Source: an uncultured Oscillospiraceae bacterium
GTDB lineage: Bacteria > Bacillota > Clostridia > Oscillospirales > Oscillospiraceae
NCBI GenBank assembly: GCA_947630645.1
Contig: CANRIF010000013.1
Location: 1 to 35,841, forward strand
DNA: 35,841 nt
Direction of reading: 5' to 3'
Made by a program: the position numbers and the translations under genes. Below the pieces are notes generated by a model. That model was not told the origin of the DNA. It saw nothing but the letters and a program-made list of their open reading frames with translations, and did not search any database. Within the stretch, counting starts at the first letter, position 1. Each line of letters starts with the position of its first letter. Below are positions 22,266 to 30,832 of the stretch, piece by piece.

Positions 22266-22958
22266 TCATAACAGCAGCCGCACCAGATAGGTGCTTTGCA
22301 ATATCTCCGGGCTGATGATGTCATTGTGGAAAAGCCCCGCCAGCAGCGTAAGCACAGACACGAATATCCAGCCGGTGAGCAGTCCCTCGCCCAGGCCCAG
22401 GGCCATGCCCAGAAGGCGGTTGGTCATGCTCAAGATGCCGTCCCGCTTTCGGGCGGCCACCAGCCGGGCCAGGAGCCGGGACACGGTCAGGCACCCGCCC
22501 AGCACCAGCAGCGACAGCAGCGCCTGCACCGCCGAGACCAGCACGGGCCGCAGCACATACTGCTCTATGAGTTGGGCCAGGGACCCCGCGTCCTGGTGGA
22601 GCATCTGGATGATCCAGTTGGCGGTGGACGGGTCCATGGTCTGCCCGCCGAAGAAGCCCTGGAGGCTGTCCAGCACCCGCTGCAAGCTCTCCACGGCCAG
22701 CGCGCCGCTCTCCATGGCGGCCAGCACGTCCGGCGGGATGGACGCCTCCACGGCGGACACCGCCCGTGGCTCCACCACGGCGGCGTAGATGCTCTCGGCC
22801 CACCCGGCGGCGTACATACTCACCAGCACCGCCGCGGCCACCCATCCGGCGATACGCACCAGCTCCGACAGCAGCCCCTGGTGCCAGCCGCGCCAGACGA
22901 TGAACAGCACGCACAGCGCCAGGATGATGTCGTATACCATGCCCGCGGTCAGCTTCAC
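22266..22958 (-). CDS. CvpA family membrane protein
   Basis: 230 residues from a GTG at 22958 with GGGGG upstream. The N-terminal MVYDIILALCVLFIVWRGWHQG motif region (split here as MVYDIILALCV and the WRGWHQGLLSELVR segment) is diagnostic for the CvpA family, inner-membrane proteins of colicin V/purF operons with a general stress or envelope role. About four to five membrane helices: two near the N-terminus, the rest after residue 140, separated by a hydrophilic loop of about 80 residues. First gene of a unit with the adenylating enzyme. Confidence 0.85.
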   Translation of the reverse strand: MKLTAGMVYDIILALCVLFIVWRGWHQGLLSELVRIAGWVAAAVLVSMYAAGWAESIYAAVVEPRAVSAVEASIPPDVLAAMESGALAVESLQRVLDSLQGFFGGQTMDPSTANWIIQMLHQDAGSLAQLIEQYVLRPVLVSAVQALLSLLVLGGCLTVSRLLARLVAARKRDGILSMTNRLLGMALGLGEGLLTGWIFVSVLTLLAGLFHNDIISPEILQSTYLVRLLL

Positions 22959-22997
22959 GGCGCGGCCCCCTTTCGGCGAGATAGGTCAGATAGAGTT

Positions 22998-23026
22998 ATT
23001 ATACTCGCAAACCGCCCCAAACGCAA
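22998..23026 (-). promoter_or_regulatory. Promoter of the cvpA-family unit
   Basis: On the minus strand TTGCGT (23021-23026), 17 bp, TATAAT (22998-23003). Confidence 0.78.
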
Positions 23027-23066
23027 GACCGCCTTCCCGCCGGGCTATTCGCAGTTTGAGGATAAC

Positions 23067-23316
23067 GGACAACCCCTCCGAGCGCCGCAAGCGGCGCCCA
23101 CCTCCCCTTGCACAGGGGAGGCATATCCATCGCCGCAGGCGGTACCATGTTGAAAGGCCCCCTTGTGTAAAGGGGGCTGGCTCCGGCGGCATCATGGGGT
23201 CCCCAAAAGGCACGCCTGCCTTTTGGGGAGAGGAGGAGCGCGGGAGCGGGCGGATGCCGGCGCTTGCGCCGGCGTAGCTTAGCGGACGACGCGACGACGA
23301 GACTGGGGGATTGTCC
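23067..23316. repeat. 250-bp composite MITE/REP-like element
   Basis: Inverted ends GGACAACCCC (23067-23076) and GGGGGATTGTCC (23305-23316). Inside: a GCGCCGC-AA-GCGGCGC hairpin, CCTCCCC-TTGCACA-GGGGAGG, CCCCCTTGTGTAAAGGGGG, and CCCCAAAAGGC/GCCTTTTGGGG. No gene in this 365-base gap; the whole gap is explained by the element plus promoters. Confidence 0.75.
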
Positions 23317-23323
23317 ACAAGCA

Positions 23324-23351
23324 ACATGGCGCGCCATAAGGCGCGCCATGT
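23324..23351. terminator. 12-bp perfect hairpin after the anti-sigma gene
   Basis: ACATGGCGCGCC pairs with GGCGCGCCATGT around ATAA, 14 bases below the anti-sigma stop on the minus strand. No T-run, so termination is uncertain. Confidence 0.45.
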
Positions 23352-23364
23352 GCGTCAGTATACC

Positions 23365-24465
23365 TTATTTTGTGAACGTCATCGCCGGGCTGTTCCCGCC
23401 GGAGACGGCGACGCTCTCCACCTGGGCCGGGTCCACCAGCCGGTCGAACACCATGGCGTCGGTCTCGCCGATGATCTCCGCCGTGGCGTTGTCCATATAC
23501 GGCTCCGTCTGCTTGACGGTCACGGCCGTGCCGTCGGCCATATGGAGCGTCACGTCGTCGAAGGGGTCGTCGCCCAGCGGGGTCCCCGCCGGAGGCGCGA
23601 TCACCAGCCCCACCGGGGACAGGTTGGCGGTCCAGCCCTCCGGCCCGGTCAGAGTCTCGGCGGGCACCGCGCCGGACAGGGGGAAGACCACGCTGTCCTC
23701 CTGGACCTGGACCTCGCTGCGGGCCGCGTCGTAGCCCGTGGCGACGGAGAAGGTCAGCTCCAGCTGCGCCGCGTCGGCCATGCTCCCGACGGGGGCAAAG
23801 TACAGCGCCACGGTCTTTTTCGTGCCGGTGCCGCCGGCGGCCGCGAACTGCGCGCTGTCCATCCAGCCGATCTTCTCCCCGCTCCCGTCGCGGGCGGTCA
23901 GCCGCGGCTCCAGCAGGGAGCCGCCCGACAGCGGATTGGAGCGGATGGCGCTGCCGTCGAACTCCACGCCGGGGAACCCCTCGGGGTCCTCCATGGTATA
24001 GGTCAGCACGCCCAGGCCGTTGGCGTCTATCACGAAGTCCTCCACCGTGAAGGTGACGCCCGCCACCGTGACGGAGGCGCCCACGCTCCCGGTCCCGCCG
24101 CTCACCAGGGCCTGGGCCGCATCCGGGTCCGCCGGGACCCGCTCCTGGCCGGGCAGGTCGTATTCGCTCACCACGTTCCCGTCCCCGTCGGTGTAAAGCA
24201 CGTGTTCCCCCTGACGGCTCGGGATGTCCTCGTTGCCGAACACCGTCTCGAAAAAGCCGGTGTACTCCCCGATGGCGTAGGCCGTGACGGACAGGGCCAG
24301 CACCAGCGCCGCCGCGATCAGGCCGGCGCGCAGGCCGCGCCGGGCGCTGTGTCCGGCATAGCGGCGCGATTCTCTTTCCGCGATCATATCCAATACCTCC
24401 TCCAGTGTGTCCTCGGAGGCATGAAGGGGCGCCAGGGCCCGCCGGATGGGTACTCTCTCATTCAT
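23365..24465 (-). CDS. Membrane-bound anti-sigma factor-like protein
   Basis: 366 residues. A cytosolic N-terminus of about 46 residues (acidic, with LEEVLDMIAERESRR), one membrane helix (about residues 47-66), and a long beta-rich extracytoplasmic part. Its start codon overlaps the end of the ECF sigma gene by 8 bases, the standard coupling of a sigma factor to its anti-sigma. It resembles the clostridial DUF4179-type regulators. It has no clear zinc-binding HxxxCxxC motif, so inhibition would be by a different contact. Confidence 0.8.
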   Translation of the reverse strand: MNERVPIRRALAPLHASEDTLEEVLDMIAERESRRYAGHSARRGLRAGLIAAALVLALSVTAYAIGEYTGFFETVFGNEDIPSRQGEHVLYTDGDGNVVSEYDLPGQERVPADPDAAQALVSGGTGSVGASVTVAGVTFTVEDFVIDANGLGVLTYTMEDPEGFPGVEFDGSAIRSNPLSGGSLLEPRLTARDGSGEKIGWMDSAQFAAAGGTGTKKTVALYFAPVGSMADAAQLELTFSVATGYDAARSEVQVQEDSVVFPLSGAVPAETLTGPEGWTANLSPVGLVIAPPAGTPLGDDPFDDVTLHMADGTAVTVKQTEPYMDNATAEIIGETDAMVFDRLVDPAQVESVAVSGGNSPAMTFTK

Positions 24466-24946
24466 AACATTCCGCCTCCGTCAAATCGTCTTTCAGTCTC
24501 TGCCTCGCCCGGGCCAGCCGTGTCCCCACGGTGGCCGCGGGCACCCCAAGGAGCCGGGCCGTCTCTGCGATGGAATAGCCCTCATAGTAGTATAGGACGA
24601 TGACCGCGCGGTATTTCGTCTCCAGCGCCATGATGGCGGCGAACAGCGCCCCATCCTCCGGCTGCTCGAAGGCCAGGGTCTCGGCCAGGTCCTCGATGGG
24701 CACGTCCGCCCGCCGCCGCCAGGGAGAGCGCAGGAGCTTTTTGCTCTCGTTGACCGCCACCCGAACCAGCCACGCCTTCAGGTGGGCCTCGCTCTGGAAC
24801 GGCTTTTTCTCCCGGTAAAGCGCCAGCAGGGCATTCTGCACCACGTCGTCCGCATCCTCCCGGCTCTTCAGATAGCTGAACGCCACGCGGAAGATCATGT
24901 CCATATATTTTTGTGCCAGGGCCGTGAACTGCTCCCTCGTAAACAT
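24458..24946 (-). CDS. ECF (sigma-70 family) RNA polymerase sigma factor
   Basis: 162 residues. Region 2 (MIFRVAFSYLKSREDADDVV, about residues 17-36) and region 4 (YYYEGYSIAETARLLGVPAA, about residues 118-137, the -35-binding helix-turn-helix) are both complete, with no region 3, as in all ECF sigmas. GGAG lies 7 bases upstream of the ATG. Paired with the membrane anti-sigma downstream, so it responds to an envelope signal. A TGAAAC ECF-like hexamer occurs 20-odd bases above the start, too close to serve this gene's own start. Confidence 0.93.
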   Translation of the reverse strand: MFTREQFTALAQKYMDMIFRVAFSYLKSREDADDVVQNALLALYREKKPFQSEAHLKAWLVRVAVNESKKLLRSPWRRRADVPIEDLAETLAFEQPEDGALFAAIMALETKYRAVIVLYYYEGYSIAETARLLGVPAATVGTRLARARQRLKDDLTEAECYE

Positions 24947-24987
24947 TGCCGTCTCCTTGCAAAACGCGTTTCACCTATAATATCCAT

Positions 24988-25017
24988 CACCGGCCCCTGA
25001 TTTTTCAAGGGCCGGTG
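24988..25017. other. Hairpin between the oxidoreductase and sigma genes
   Basis: CACCGGCCC pairs with GGGCCGGTG. There is no T-run on the minus strand, so it is not a convincing terminator of the oxidoreductase gene. TTGAAA and TATTAT on the minus strand lie around it with a 20-bp spacer, too long for a normal sigma-A promoter. Confidence 0.45.
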
Positions 25018-25025
25018 GAATATTT

Positions 25026-26465
25026 TTAATTTTCTGCGCCTATCCCCCGCTGGGCGGGGCCGGACAGGAGCGCGCCGCCGGCGTCGAAGCGGGAGCCGTG
25101 GCAGGGGCACTCCCAGGTCTTCTCCTCCGGGTCCCATGCCAGCTCGCACCCCATGTGGGGGCAGCGGACGGACACATAATGCTCCCCCGCCCCGTCCCAG
25201 TAGAGGCCCCGCTTTTTGCCCCCGGCTTCCACGATGCCGCCCTGGCCCGGCGGCATATCCGCGGCGGCGTCCCGGGCGGGGGCGAAAAAGGCCCGGCCTA
25301 GTGCCTTGGCCGTGGTGAGCGCGTCCGTCACCGCCGCCCCCAAGCTCGCCCGGAGACGGGGCCGCTGGGGGGAAAACACCGGGGCATACTCGTTGTCCCG
25401 GCCCGATATCAGGTCGGTGAGGATGTGGGCCGCGGCCATAGAGGTGGTCATGCCCCACTTCTGGAACCCGGTGGCCACATACCAGTCCGGCCGCCGGGCG
25501 GAGAAAGGCCCGATGAACGGCACCCCATCATGGGGCATACAGTCCTGGGCGGACCAGGCGGCCCGCTCGACGCACCCCGGCCACCAGGCCCGGGCCGCCC
25601 GGCGCAGCCGGTCGTACTGCCCGCCGGCGGGGTTTTCCCCCGTCCGGTGTTCCCCGCCGCCCAGCAGCAACACGTCCCCCGCCGTGCGGATGGAATACCC
25701 GCCCGGGTCCACGCCGTAATACATCCCCTCCAGCCGCCGCGGCCCGGCCAGGGCCAGCACATAGCTGCTGCTCTGGTGCATCCGGGCGAAGTAGTACCCC
25801 GGCGCGTTCACGAAGGGGAAGTGGCAGGCAAAGACGATCTTCCCCGCCGTCACCGTCCCCCGCTCCGTCCGCAGCCGGTGGCCCTCCACCGCCAGGACGG
25901 GGGTATGCTCGTATATGGTGAGGCCCTTTGCCACCGCCGCCAGGAACCGCAGGGGGTCGAACTGGGCCTGGTCCTCGAACCGCAGCGCCTCCGCCACGGG
26001 AAAGGGCAGCTCCGCCGCCGCGGTGAGCCGGGCGTGCAGCCCCAGCTGGACCGCCGCGGACCACTCTCGGTGCAGCGCCGCCGGGTCCCGGCGGGTATAG
26101 AGGATGGCCGGCTTTGTCTCCAGGCCGCAGTCGATGCCCTCCTCCTCGATGAGCGTCCGGAACTGGCCGACGGCCTTTTGGTTGGCCTGGGCGTAGAGCC
26201 GCGCCTGGGCCTGGCCCAACTGGGCGATCAGGCGGTCGTATATGAGCCCGTGCTGGCAGGTGATCTTGGCGGTGGTGCCGGCCGTCTGGCCGGAACCCGC
26301 CGTCCGGGCCTCCAGCACCACCGTCCGCAGGCCCGCCCTTTGCAGATGATACGCGGTCAGGCACCCGGCCATCCCCGCGCCGATCACGGCTACGTCCGCC
26401 GTGATGTCCTCCGCCAGCGCCGGACGCGGCGGCCGGGGCCCGTCCCCGCTCCATATAGATCGCAT
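25026..26465 (-). CDS. FAD-dependent oxidoreductase with C-terminal Rieske [2Fe-2S] domain
   Basis: 479 residues from the ATG at 26465; GGAGGG sits 6 bases upstream, and the ATG at 26471 overlaps it. The N-terminal DVAVIGAGMAGCLTAYHL is the FAD-binding GxGxxG fold (about residues 25-42), followed by a D-amino-acid-oxidase/glycine-oxidase-like domain (DAO fold). The C-terminal Rieske motif C-x-H-x(15-17)-C-x2-H is complete: CPHMGCELAW and CPCHGSRF. Such DAO-Rieske fusions occur in Firmicutes and Actinobacteria; the substrate is unproven. It lies 79 bases above the ECF sigma gene on the same strand. Confidence 0.88.
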   Translation of the reverse strand: MRSIWSGDGPRPPRPALAEDITADVAVIGAGMAGCLTAYHLQRAGLRTVVLEARTAGSGQTAGTTAKITCQHGLIYDRLIAQLGQAQARLYAQANQKAVGQFRTLIEEEGIDCGLETKPAILYTRRDPAALHREWSAAVQLGLHARLTAAAELPFPVAEALRFEDQAQFDPLRFLAAVAKGLTIYEHTPVLAVEGHRLRTERGTVTAGKIVFACHFPFVNAPGYYFARMHQSSSYVLALAGPRRLEGMYYGVDPGGYSIRTAGDVLLLGGGEHRTGENPAGGQYDRLRRAARAWWPGCVERAAWSAQDCMPHDGVPFIGPFSARRPDWYVATGFQKWGMTTSMAAAHILTDLISGRDNEYAPVFSPQRPRLRASLGAAVTDALTTAKALGRAFFAPARDAAADMPPGQGGIVEAGGKKRGLYWDGAGEHYVSVRCPHMGCELAWDPEEKTWECPCHGSRFDAGGALLSGPAQRGIGAEN

Positions 26466-26520
26466 CGCCATCCCTCCCCCCGTATATTAAACACCGCCGC
26501 AAAAAAATAAACGCCGGGGT

Positions 26521-26549
26521 TTGCCAACGGCGCGGGGGTGTGCTATACT
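26521..26549 (+). promoter_or_regulatory. Promoter of the aldolase gene
   Basis: TTGCCA (26521-26526), 17 bp, TATACT (26544-26549); leader of about 27 bases with AAGGAG before the ATG at 26583. Confidence 0.8.
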
Positions 26550-26582
26550 GCAAAAGACAGATATCGACGGAAGGAGCTACTT

Positions 26583-27611
26583 ATGATCCGCTTCAACAAT
26601 GACTACAACCGCGCCGCCCACCCCGCCGTGCTGAAGGCGCTGGAGGACTCCGCGGTGGACAGCTTTGCTGGGTACGGCACCGACGAGCTTTGCGAGAAGG
26701 CGGCGGACGAGGTCCGCGCCGCGTTCTCCTGCCCCGACGCCGCCGTTCACTTCCTGGTGGGCGGCACCCAGGTGAACGTGACCGCCATCGCCGCGGCCCT
26801 GCGGCCCTACCAGAGCGCCATCAGCCCCGACACCGGCCACATCCACGTCCATGAGACCGGCGCGGTGGAACACACCGGCCACAAGATCCTCACCGTCCCC
26901 TCCCAGGACGGCAAGATCACCGCCGAGCAGGTGGCCCAGCTGGGCGAGGCGTACCGCACCAGCCCCATCCGGGAGCATATCACCCAGCCCAAGCTGGTGT
27001 ACATCTCCTTCCCCACCGAGTACGGCACCGTCTACACCCTCCGGGAGCTGACGGAGATGCGGGCCGTGTGCGATAAATACGGGATGTACCTCTTCATCGA
27101 CGGCGCCCGCCTGGGCTACGGCCTGGCCGCCTCCGACGTGACGGCAAAGGACCTGCCCCGCCTGGCGGATATGTTCACCATGGGCGGGACCAAGTGCGGG
27201 GCGCTGTTCGGGGAGGCCCTGGTGATCACCAACGCCGCCCTCAAGCCGGACTTCCGCAGCTACATCAAGCAGAACGGCGGGATGCTGGCCAAGGGCTGGC
27301 TGCTGGGGCTGCAGTTCGACGCGCTGCTGCGGGACGGGCTGTACTTCGACATCTGCCGCCGGGCGGTGAAGCTGGCCATGGACATCCGCGCCGCGTTCGC
27401 GGCCAAGGGCGTGCCCATCTTCGTGGACAGTCCCACCAACCAGCAGTTCGTGGTCCTGGATCACAGCCAGATCGAGGCCCTGGAGAGCAAGTACACCTTC
27501 GAGCCGGACCACGCGGTCAGCCCCCAGCATATGTGCGTGCGCTTCTGCACCAGCTGGGCCACCACTGACCAGGAGGCCGCCGCCCTGATCGCGGACATCG
27601 CCGCGCTGTAA
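26583..27611 (+). CDS. Low-specificity L-threonine aldolase-type PLP enzyme
   Basis: 342 residues. PLP-dependent fold type I enzyme that splits L-threonine/allo-threonine to glycine and acetaldehyde (or acts on related beta-hydroxy amino acids). Visible: MIRFNNDYNRAAHP N-terminus, FLVGGTQVNVTAI cofactor loop, the PLP ring-binding aspartate in FIDGARLGYG, and the Schiff-base lysine K204 in MGGTKCGALFGE. Length and motif order are normal for the family. Start at 26583 with AAGGAG 6-7 bases upstream. It supplies glycine and one-carbon units, which fits the folate module near the start of the window only loosely. Confidence 0.9.
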   Translation: MIRFNNDYNRAAHPAVLKALEDSAVDSFAGYGTDELCEKAADEVRAAFSCPDAAVHFLVGGTQVNVTAIAAALRPYQSAISPDTGHIHVHETGAVEHTGHKILTVPSQDGKITAEQVAQLGEAYRTSPIREHITQPKLVYISFPTEYGTVYTLRELTEMRAVCDKYGMYLFIDGARLGYGLAASDVTAKDLPRLADMFTMGGTKCGALFGEALVITNAALKPDFRSYIKQNGGMLAKGWLLGLQFDALLRDGLYFDICRRAVKLAMDIRAAFAAKGVPIFVDSPTNQQFVVLDHSQIEALESKYTFEPDHAVSPQHMCVRFCTSWATTDQEAAALIADIAAL

Positions 27612-27622
27612 AATAATACCTG

Positions 27623-27651
27623 TTGCATATCCTGTCAGATCGTGTTATAGT
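27623..27651 (+). promoter_or_regulatory. Promoter of the ribU transcript
   Basis: TTGCAT (27623-27628), 17 bp, TATAGT (27646-27651), about 28 bases above the FMN riboswitch. Confidence 0.75.
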
Positions 27652-27678
27652 ATAGGTGACAACCGAACAAGGAAACGA

Positions 27679-27807
27679 TGTCTTCGGGGCAGGGTGAAAT
27701 TCCCGATCGGCGGTAAAGTCCGCGAGCGCAGAGCGAAGCGACCATGCGATGCGTTGATTTGGTGCGATTCCAAAACCGACAGTGACAGTCTGGATGGAAG
27801 AAGATGT
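27679..27807 (+). ncRNA. FMN riboswitch (RFN element)
   Basis: All conserved blocks are in order: CTTCGGGGCAGGGTGAAATT (27682 onward), CCCGATCGGCGGTAAAGTCC, GCGAGCGCAGAGCG, GATTTGGTGCGATTCCAAAA, CCGACAGTGACAGTCTGGAT and GGAAGAAGA. It binds FMN and turns the downstream gene off. The short P1 strands TGTCTTC and GAAGA(C) type ends close the aptamer. Confidence 0.95.
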
Positions 27808-27869
27808 GTTGAGCGGCGCTGTTTCGGCGTCGGGCCTTGGCCCGCGCCCCTGGAACGCAGCCCGATATG

Positions 27870-27913
27870 GACACCTGGAAGGCACACGTGCTTTGCAGGT
27901 GTCAAATATTTTT
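27870..27913 (+). terminator. Riboswitch expression-platform terminator
   Basis: GACACCTG pairs with CAGGTGTC, with an inner GGCAC/GTGC helix, then ATATTTTT. It lies between the aptamer and the GGAGGT of ribU, so FMN probably stops transcription here. Confidence 0.8.
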
Positions 27914-27930
27914 ATCGGAGGTACTCTTCC

Positions 27931-28617
27931 ATGGACAGTCATCCCACCGCTCACGCCGGCGCTAAGCCCGCCAGCGCCCGCAGACCCGCCACCATCGGTA
28001 TGCTGTGCGCCGTGGCCTACGTCGCCATGCTCATCGGCCAGCTGGTCCCCCCGGTCATGTTCCTCAGCTACGACCCCAAGGACGTGATCGTCGTCATCAG
28101 CGGCTTCATCTTCGGCCCGCTCACCGCCGTCCTGATCACCGTGCTGGTGGACCTGGTGGAGATGGTCACCGTCTCCTCCACGGGCATCTACGGCTTCATC
28201 ATGAACACCGTCCAGACCTGCTCCTTCGTGGTCCCCGCCGCGCTCATCTATCAGCGTTGGCGTACCTCCAAGGGCGCCATCGGCGGTCTGGCCGCGGCCG
28301 TCGCCGCCATGACGGCGATGATGTGCCTGTGGAACTACATCATCACCCCCTTCTACATGGGCCAGCCCCGGGAAGTGGTGGCGGCCATGATCCCCACGCT
28401 GTTTTTGCCCTTCAACCTGGTGAAGGGGACCATCAACGCGGGCCTGACGCTGCTGCTCTATAAGCCCATCGTCACCGCGCTGCGGCGGGTGAACCTGGTT
28501 GAGCCCTCCACTGGCAGCGGCGCCAAGGGCGGGCTCAACTGGAGCATGGTGCTGCTGGGCGCGGCCCTGACCATCACCGGCGCGCTGCTGATTATGGTCT
28601 TGATGGGCGTACTCTGA
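27931..28617 (+). CDS. ribU: Riboflavin ECF transporter substrate-binding subunit RibU
   Basis: 228 residues from the ATG at 27931 (CGGAGGT upstream). About six membrane helices, as in ECF-transporter S components. Typical RibU segments: MLCAVAYVAMLIGQLVPPV, YDPKDVIVVISGFIFGP, YGFIMNTVQTCSFVVPA, and FLPFNLVKGTINAGLTLLLY. It captures riboflavin and hands it to the shared EcfA/A'/T module encoded elsewhere. FMN-riboswitch control confirms the flavin assignment. A strong terminator follows, so it is monocistronic. Confidence 0.93.
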   Translation: MDSHPTAHAGAKPASARRPATIGMLCAVAYVAMLIGQLVPPVMFLSYDPKDVIVVISGFIFGPLTAVLITVLVDLVEMVTVSSTGIYGFIMNTVQTCSFVVPAALIYQRWRTSKGAIGGLAAAVAAMTAMMCLWNYIITPFYMGQPREVVAAMIPTLFLPFNLVKGTINAGLTLLLYKPIVTALRRVNLVEPSTGSGAKGGLNWSMVLLGAALTITGALLIMVLMGVL

Positions 28618-28628
28618 ACCGCATAACG

Positions 28629-28665
28629 ATACCGCCCCGGGCGCACAGCCCGGGGCGGTATTTTT
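28629..28665. terminator. Bidirectional terminator after ribU
   Basis: ATACCGCCCCGGGC pairs with GCCCGGGGCGGTAT around a 5-base loop, followed by TTTTT on plus. It also ends the minus-strand gene whose stop lies at 28673. Confidence 0.9.
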
Positions 28666-28672
28666 CCTATGT

Positions 28673-30832
28673 TCAAAACAGCGCCGCCAGCTTCTCCCAG
28701 AAGGTGAGGGGCGGCTGCTCCTCCGGCTCCGGCTCCGGCATCTCCGGCACCCGGATGGGCTCGGTGCGGATGACGAACTGCACCGCCGCCACGTTCCCGT
28801 TCTTCTCCGAGACGAAAGACGCCGGCTCCCCGCTCCCCCCGGTGACACTGGCCAGCAGGGAGTCGATCTTTGCCTCGATGTCCGCGTCCATGCCGTCGGT
28901 CCCCTCGCTCAAGGCGGCGGTGCCGTCCTTCACGGTCCCGGCCCCCTCGCTCAAGGCGGCGATGCCCGCCAGCAGGTCGGCCACGCCGCTGTCCAGCGTC
29001 CCAGCCCCGTCGGTCAGGGTCCCGGTGGCGTCGTACACCGACACGATGCCGCTCAAAAGGGTCGTAGCGCCGCTATACAGGCTGCTGGCCCCGGAGGACA
29101 GGGTGGCGCTGCCGGCGGTCAGGTCGGCCATGCCCTCCGTCAGGGTGCCGTAGCCCTCGTAGATCGCCGCCACGCCGGCGGTGTAGTCCTGGATGCCTGT
29201 GTCCAGGGTGGTGTAGTCCGTCACCAGCGTGTCCACCCCCGACTTCACGCCGTCCAGCATCTGCGGCAGCAGCGGCACCAGCATCTGGAGCGTGGCCAGC
29301 GTCCCCTGGATGGCGGTCAGCTCCTCGGTCAGCGCGGCGGTGTCCAGCGCCTCCAGGGAGGCGATCGTGCCGCTCAAGGCCTCGTTGTTGGCAGTGAGGT
29401 CCGCGTAGAGGCCGTCCAGGGTGGTCTTCACGCCCGCGATATCCCCGGACGCGGCGGTGAGGGCCGACGTGTCCGGCGCCGTGGGCGCCGGGGCGTCGGG
29501 CGGCGCCTCCGGGTCTGGCTCCGGGGCCGTGCCCACCGCGGCGATGGCGGCGTCCAGTCCGCCCAGGGCCGTGTCCAGCTGGCCGATGGCGGCCCCCAGG
29601 CCGCCCGCGCCGTCGGCGCCATTTGCCAGCGTCTGATAGCTTGTCAGCGCCGTCTTCAGCCCGTCCGCCATGCCCACCAGCGTGGCCAGCGTCTGCACCG
29701 AGGCGCTGATATTGGTCAGCTCCGTCTGGATCGCGGTGATGTCGTCCTCGCTCACCGACACGCCGCTCAGCTGGGTCTGCAAGGTGGTCAGGGCCGACAG
29801 GACGGCGGCGGAGCCATCCGTCAGCGTGGCGGATTGGCTGTTGAGCGTCTCCAGGCCAGGCCCCAGCAGGGCCAGGCCGTCGCTGAGGGACTGGAGCCCC
29901 GCGTCCAGGTCCGCCGCCCCGGTGCTGACGCTGTACGCCCCGGACTGGACGGAGGCGCCCCCGCTCTGCAATGCGTCGGCGCCGTCCTCCAGGCTGGCCG
30001 CCCCGGCGTATAGGGCGCTGGCGCCCTCGGAGGCGGTCCCGGCCCCGTCCTCCAGCGCAGCGGCCCCGTCGGACAGCGTCCCCGCCCCCTCGTCCAGGGC
30101 GGCGATGGCGTCCAGCAGGTCCGTCACCTGGGCCATCAGTTCCTCGTCGTCCACCTGCACGTCCAACGTCAGCGGCACGCCGTTGATGGCCACCGCGTCC
30201 ATCTCAAAATCCCGCACGTCCGCCTGGATGCGGATGTCCGCGCCCTGGCCGGGCAGGACCATGTAGGTCAGCTGCTTGTCGCCGCCCACATTGGCCACCG
30301 TGGCCCCCTCGGCCACGATGTTCTCGCACTTGTCCCCGTCCAGGGTGAAGGAGATCTGCAAGGAGTAGTCGTCGAAGAACGTGCCGCGGCACAGGGGGTT
30401 CGCCGCCACGGTGAGCCGTATCTCCAGCGCGCCGCTGGCCCCGGCCACCTCCTCCGGCATCCGCTCCGCGCCGTCCAGGTAGTACCGCAGCCCGATCTGC
30501 CAGGGAAGCTGGGCGTCCGGCAGGTTCCCCTCGTAATACAGCCGCCCCGCCTTCGCCGCGTCCACCGTCACCGTGCCGTCCGCCAGGGTCACCGGGTCCG
30601 TGGTGGTCATGTTCCGCACGGAGGCATAGTCCCCGTAGTCCACGATCTGTCCCGGCTGGGCCAGTTCAAAGATGTTCACCACGTCTACCGACTGGACCTG
30701 GCCCCCGGCGGAGAGGCCCACATAGACGACCTCCTCCTTGGGCGGGGCCGGCTCCGAAGCCCCGGCACCGGCGGGACCCAGCAGCAGCGCGGCGGCCAGC
30801 AGCGCCGACGCGGTTCTCTTCCCGGTATTCAT
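28673..30832 (-). CDS. Secreted repeat-rich partner of the MMPL exporter (YhgE/Pip-like coil)
   Basis: 719 residues from the ATG at 30832, overlapping the exporter stop by ATGA. A signal peptide of about 28 residues (MNTGKRTAS, hydrophobic, AGAGASEPAP) directs export. A beta-rich N-terminal domain runs to about residue 250. Then come about 400 residues of repeated short units (LSDGAAALEDGAG, LYSGATTLLSG and the like), the same pattern as the coiled stalk of YhgE/Pip proteins. The C-terminus ends PLTFWEKLAALF with no closing membrane helix. The long ORF that reads on to 32116 is only a shadow of the exporter gene. It probably forms a periplasm-side stalk or channel with the MMPL protein encoded upstream. 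Confidence 0.85.
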   Translation of the reverse strand: MNTGKRTASALLAAALLLGPAGAGASEPAPPKEEVVYVGLSAGGQVQSVDVVNIFELAQPGQIVDYGDYASVRNMTTTDPVTLADGTVTVDAAKAGRLYYEGNLPDAQLPWQIGLRYYLDGAERMPEEVAGASGALEIRLTVAANPLCRGTFFDDYSLQISFTLDGDKCENIVAEGATVANVGGDKQLTYMVLPGQGADIRIQADVRDFEMDAVAINGVPLTLDVQVDDEELMAQVTDLLDAIAALDEGAGTLSDGAAALEDGAGTASEGASALYAGAASLEDGADALQSGGASVQSGAYSVSTGAADLDAGLQSLSDGLALLGPGLETLNSQSATLTDGSAAVLSALTTLQTQLSGVSVSEDDITAIQTELTNISASVQTLATLVGMADGLKTALTSYQTLANGADGAGGLGAAIGQLDTALGGLDAAIAAVGTAPEPDPEAPPDAPAPTAPDTSALTAASGDIAGVKTTLDGLYADLTANNEALSGTIASLEALDTAALTEELTAIQGTLATLQMLVPLLPQMLDGVKSGVDTLVTDYTTLDTGIQDYTAGVAAIYEGYGTLTEGMADLTAGSATLSSGASSLYSGATTLLSGIVSVYDATGTLTDGAGTLDSGVADLLAGIAALSEGAGTVKDGTAALSEGTDGMDADIEAKIDSLLASVTGGSGEPASFVSEKNGNVAAVQFVIRTEPIRVPEMPEPEPEEQPPLTFWEKLAALF

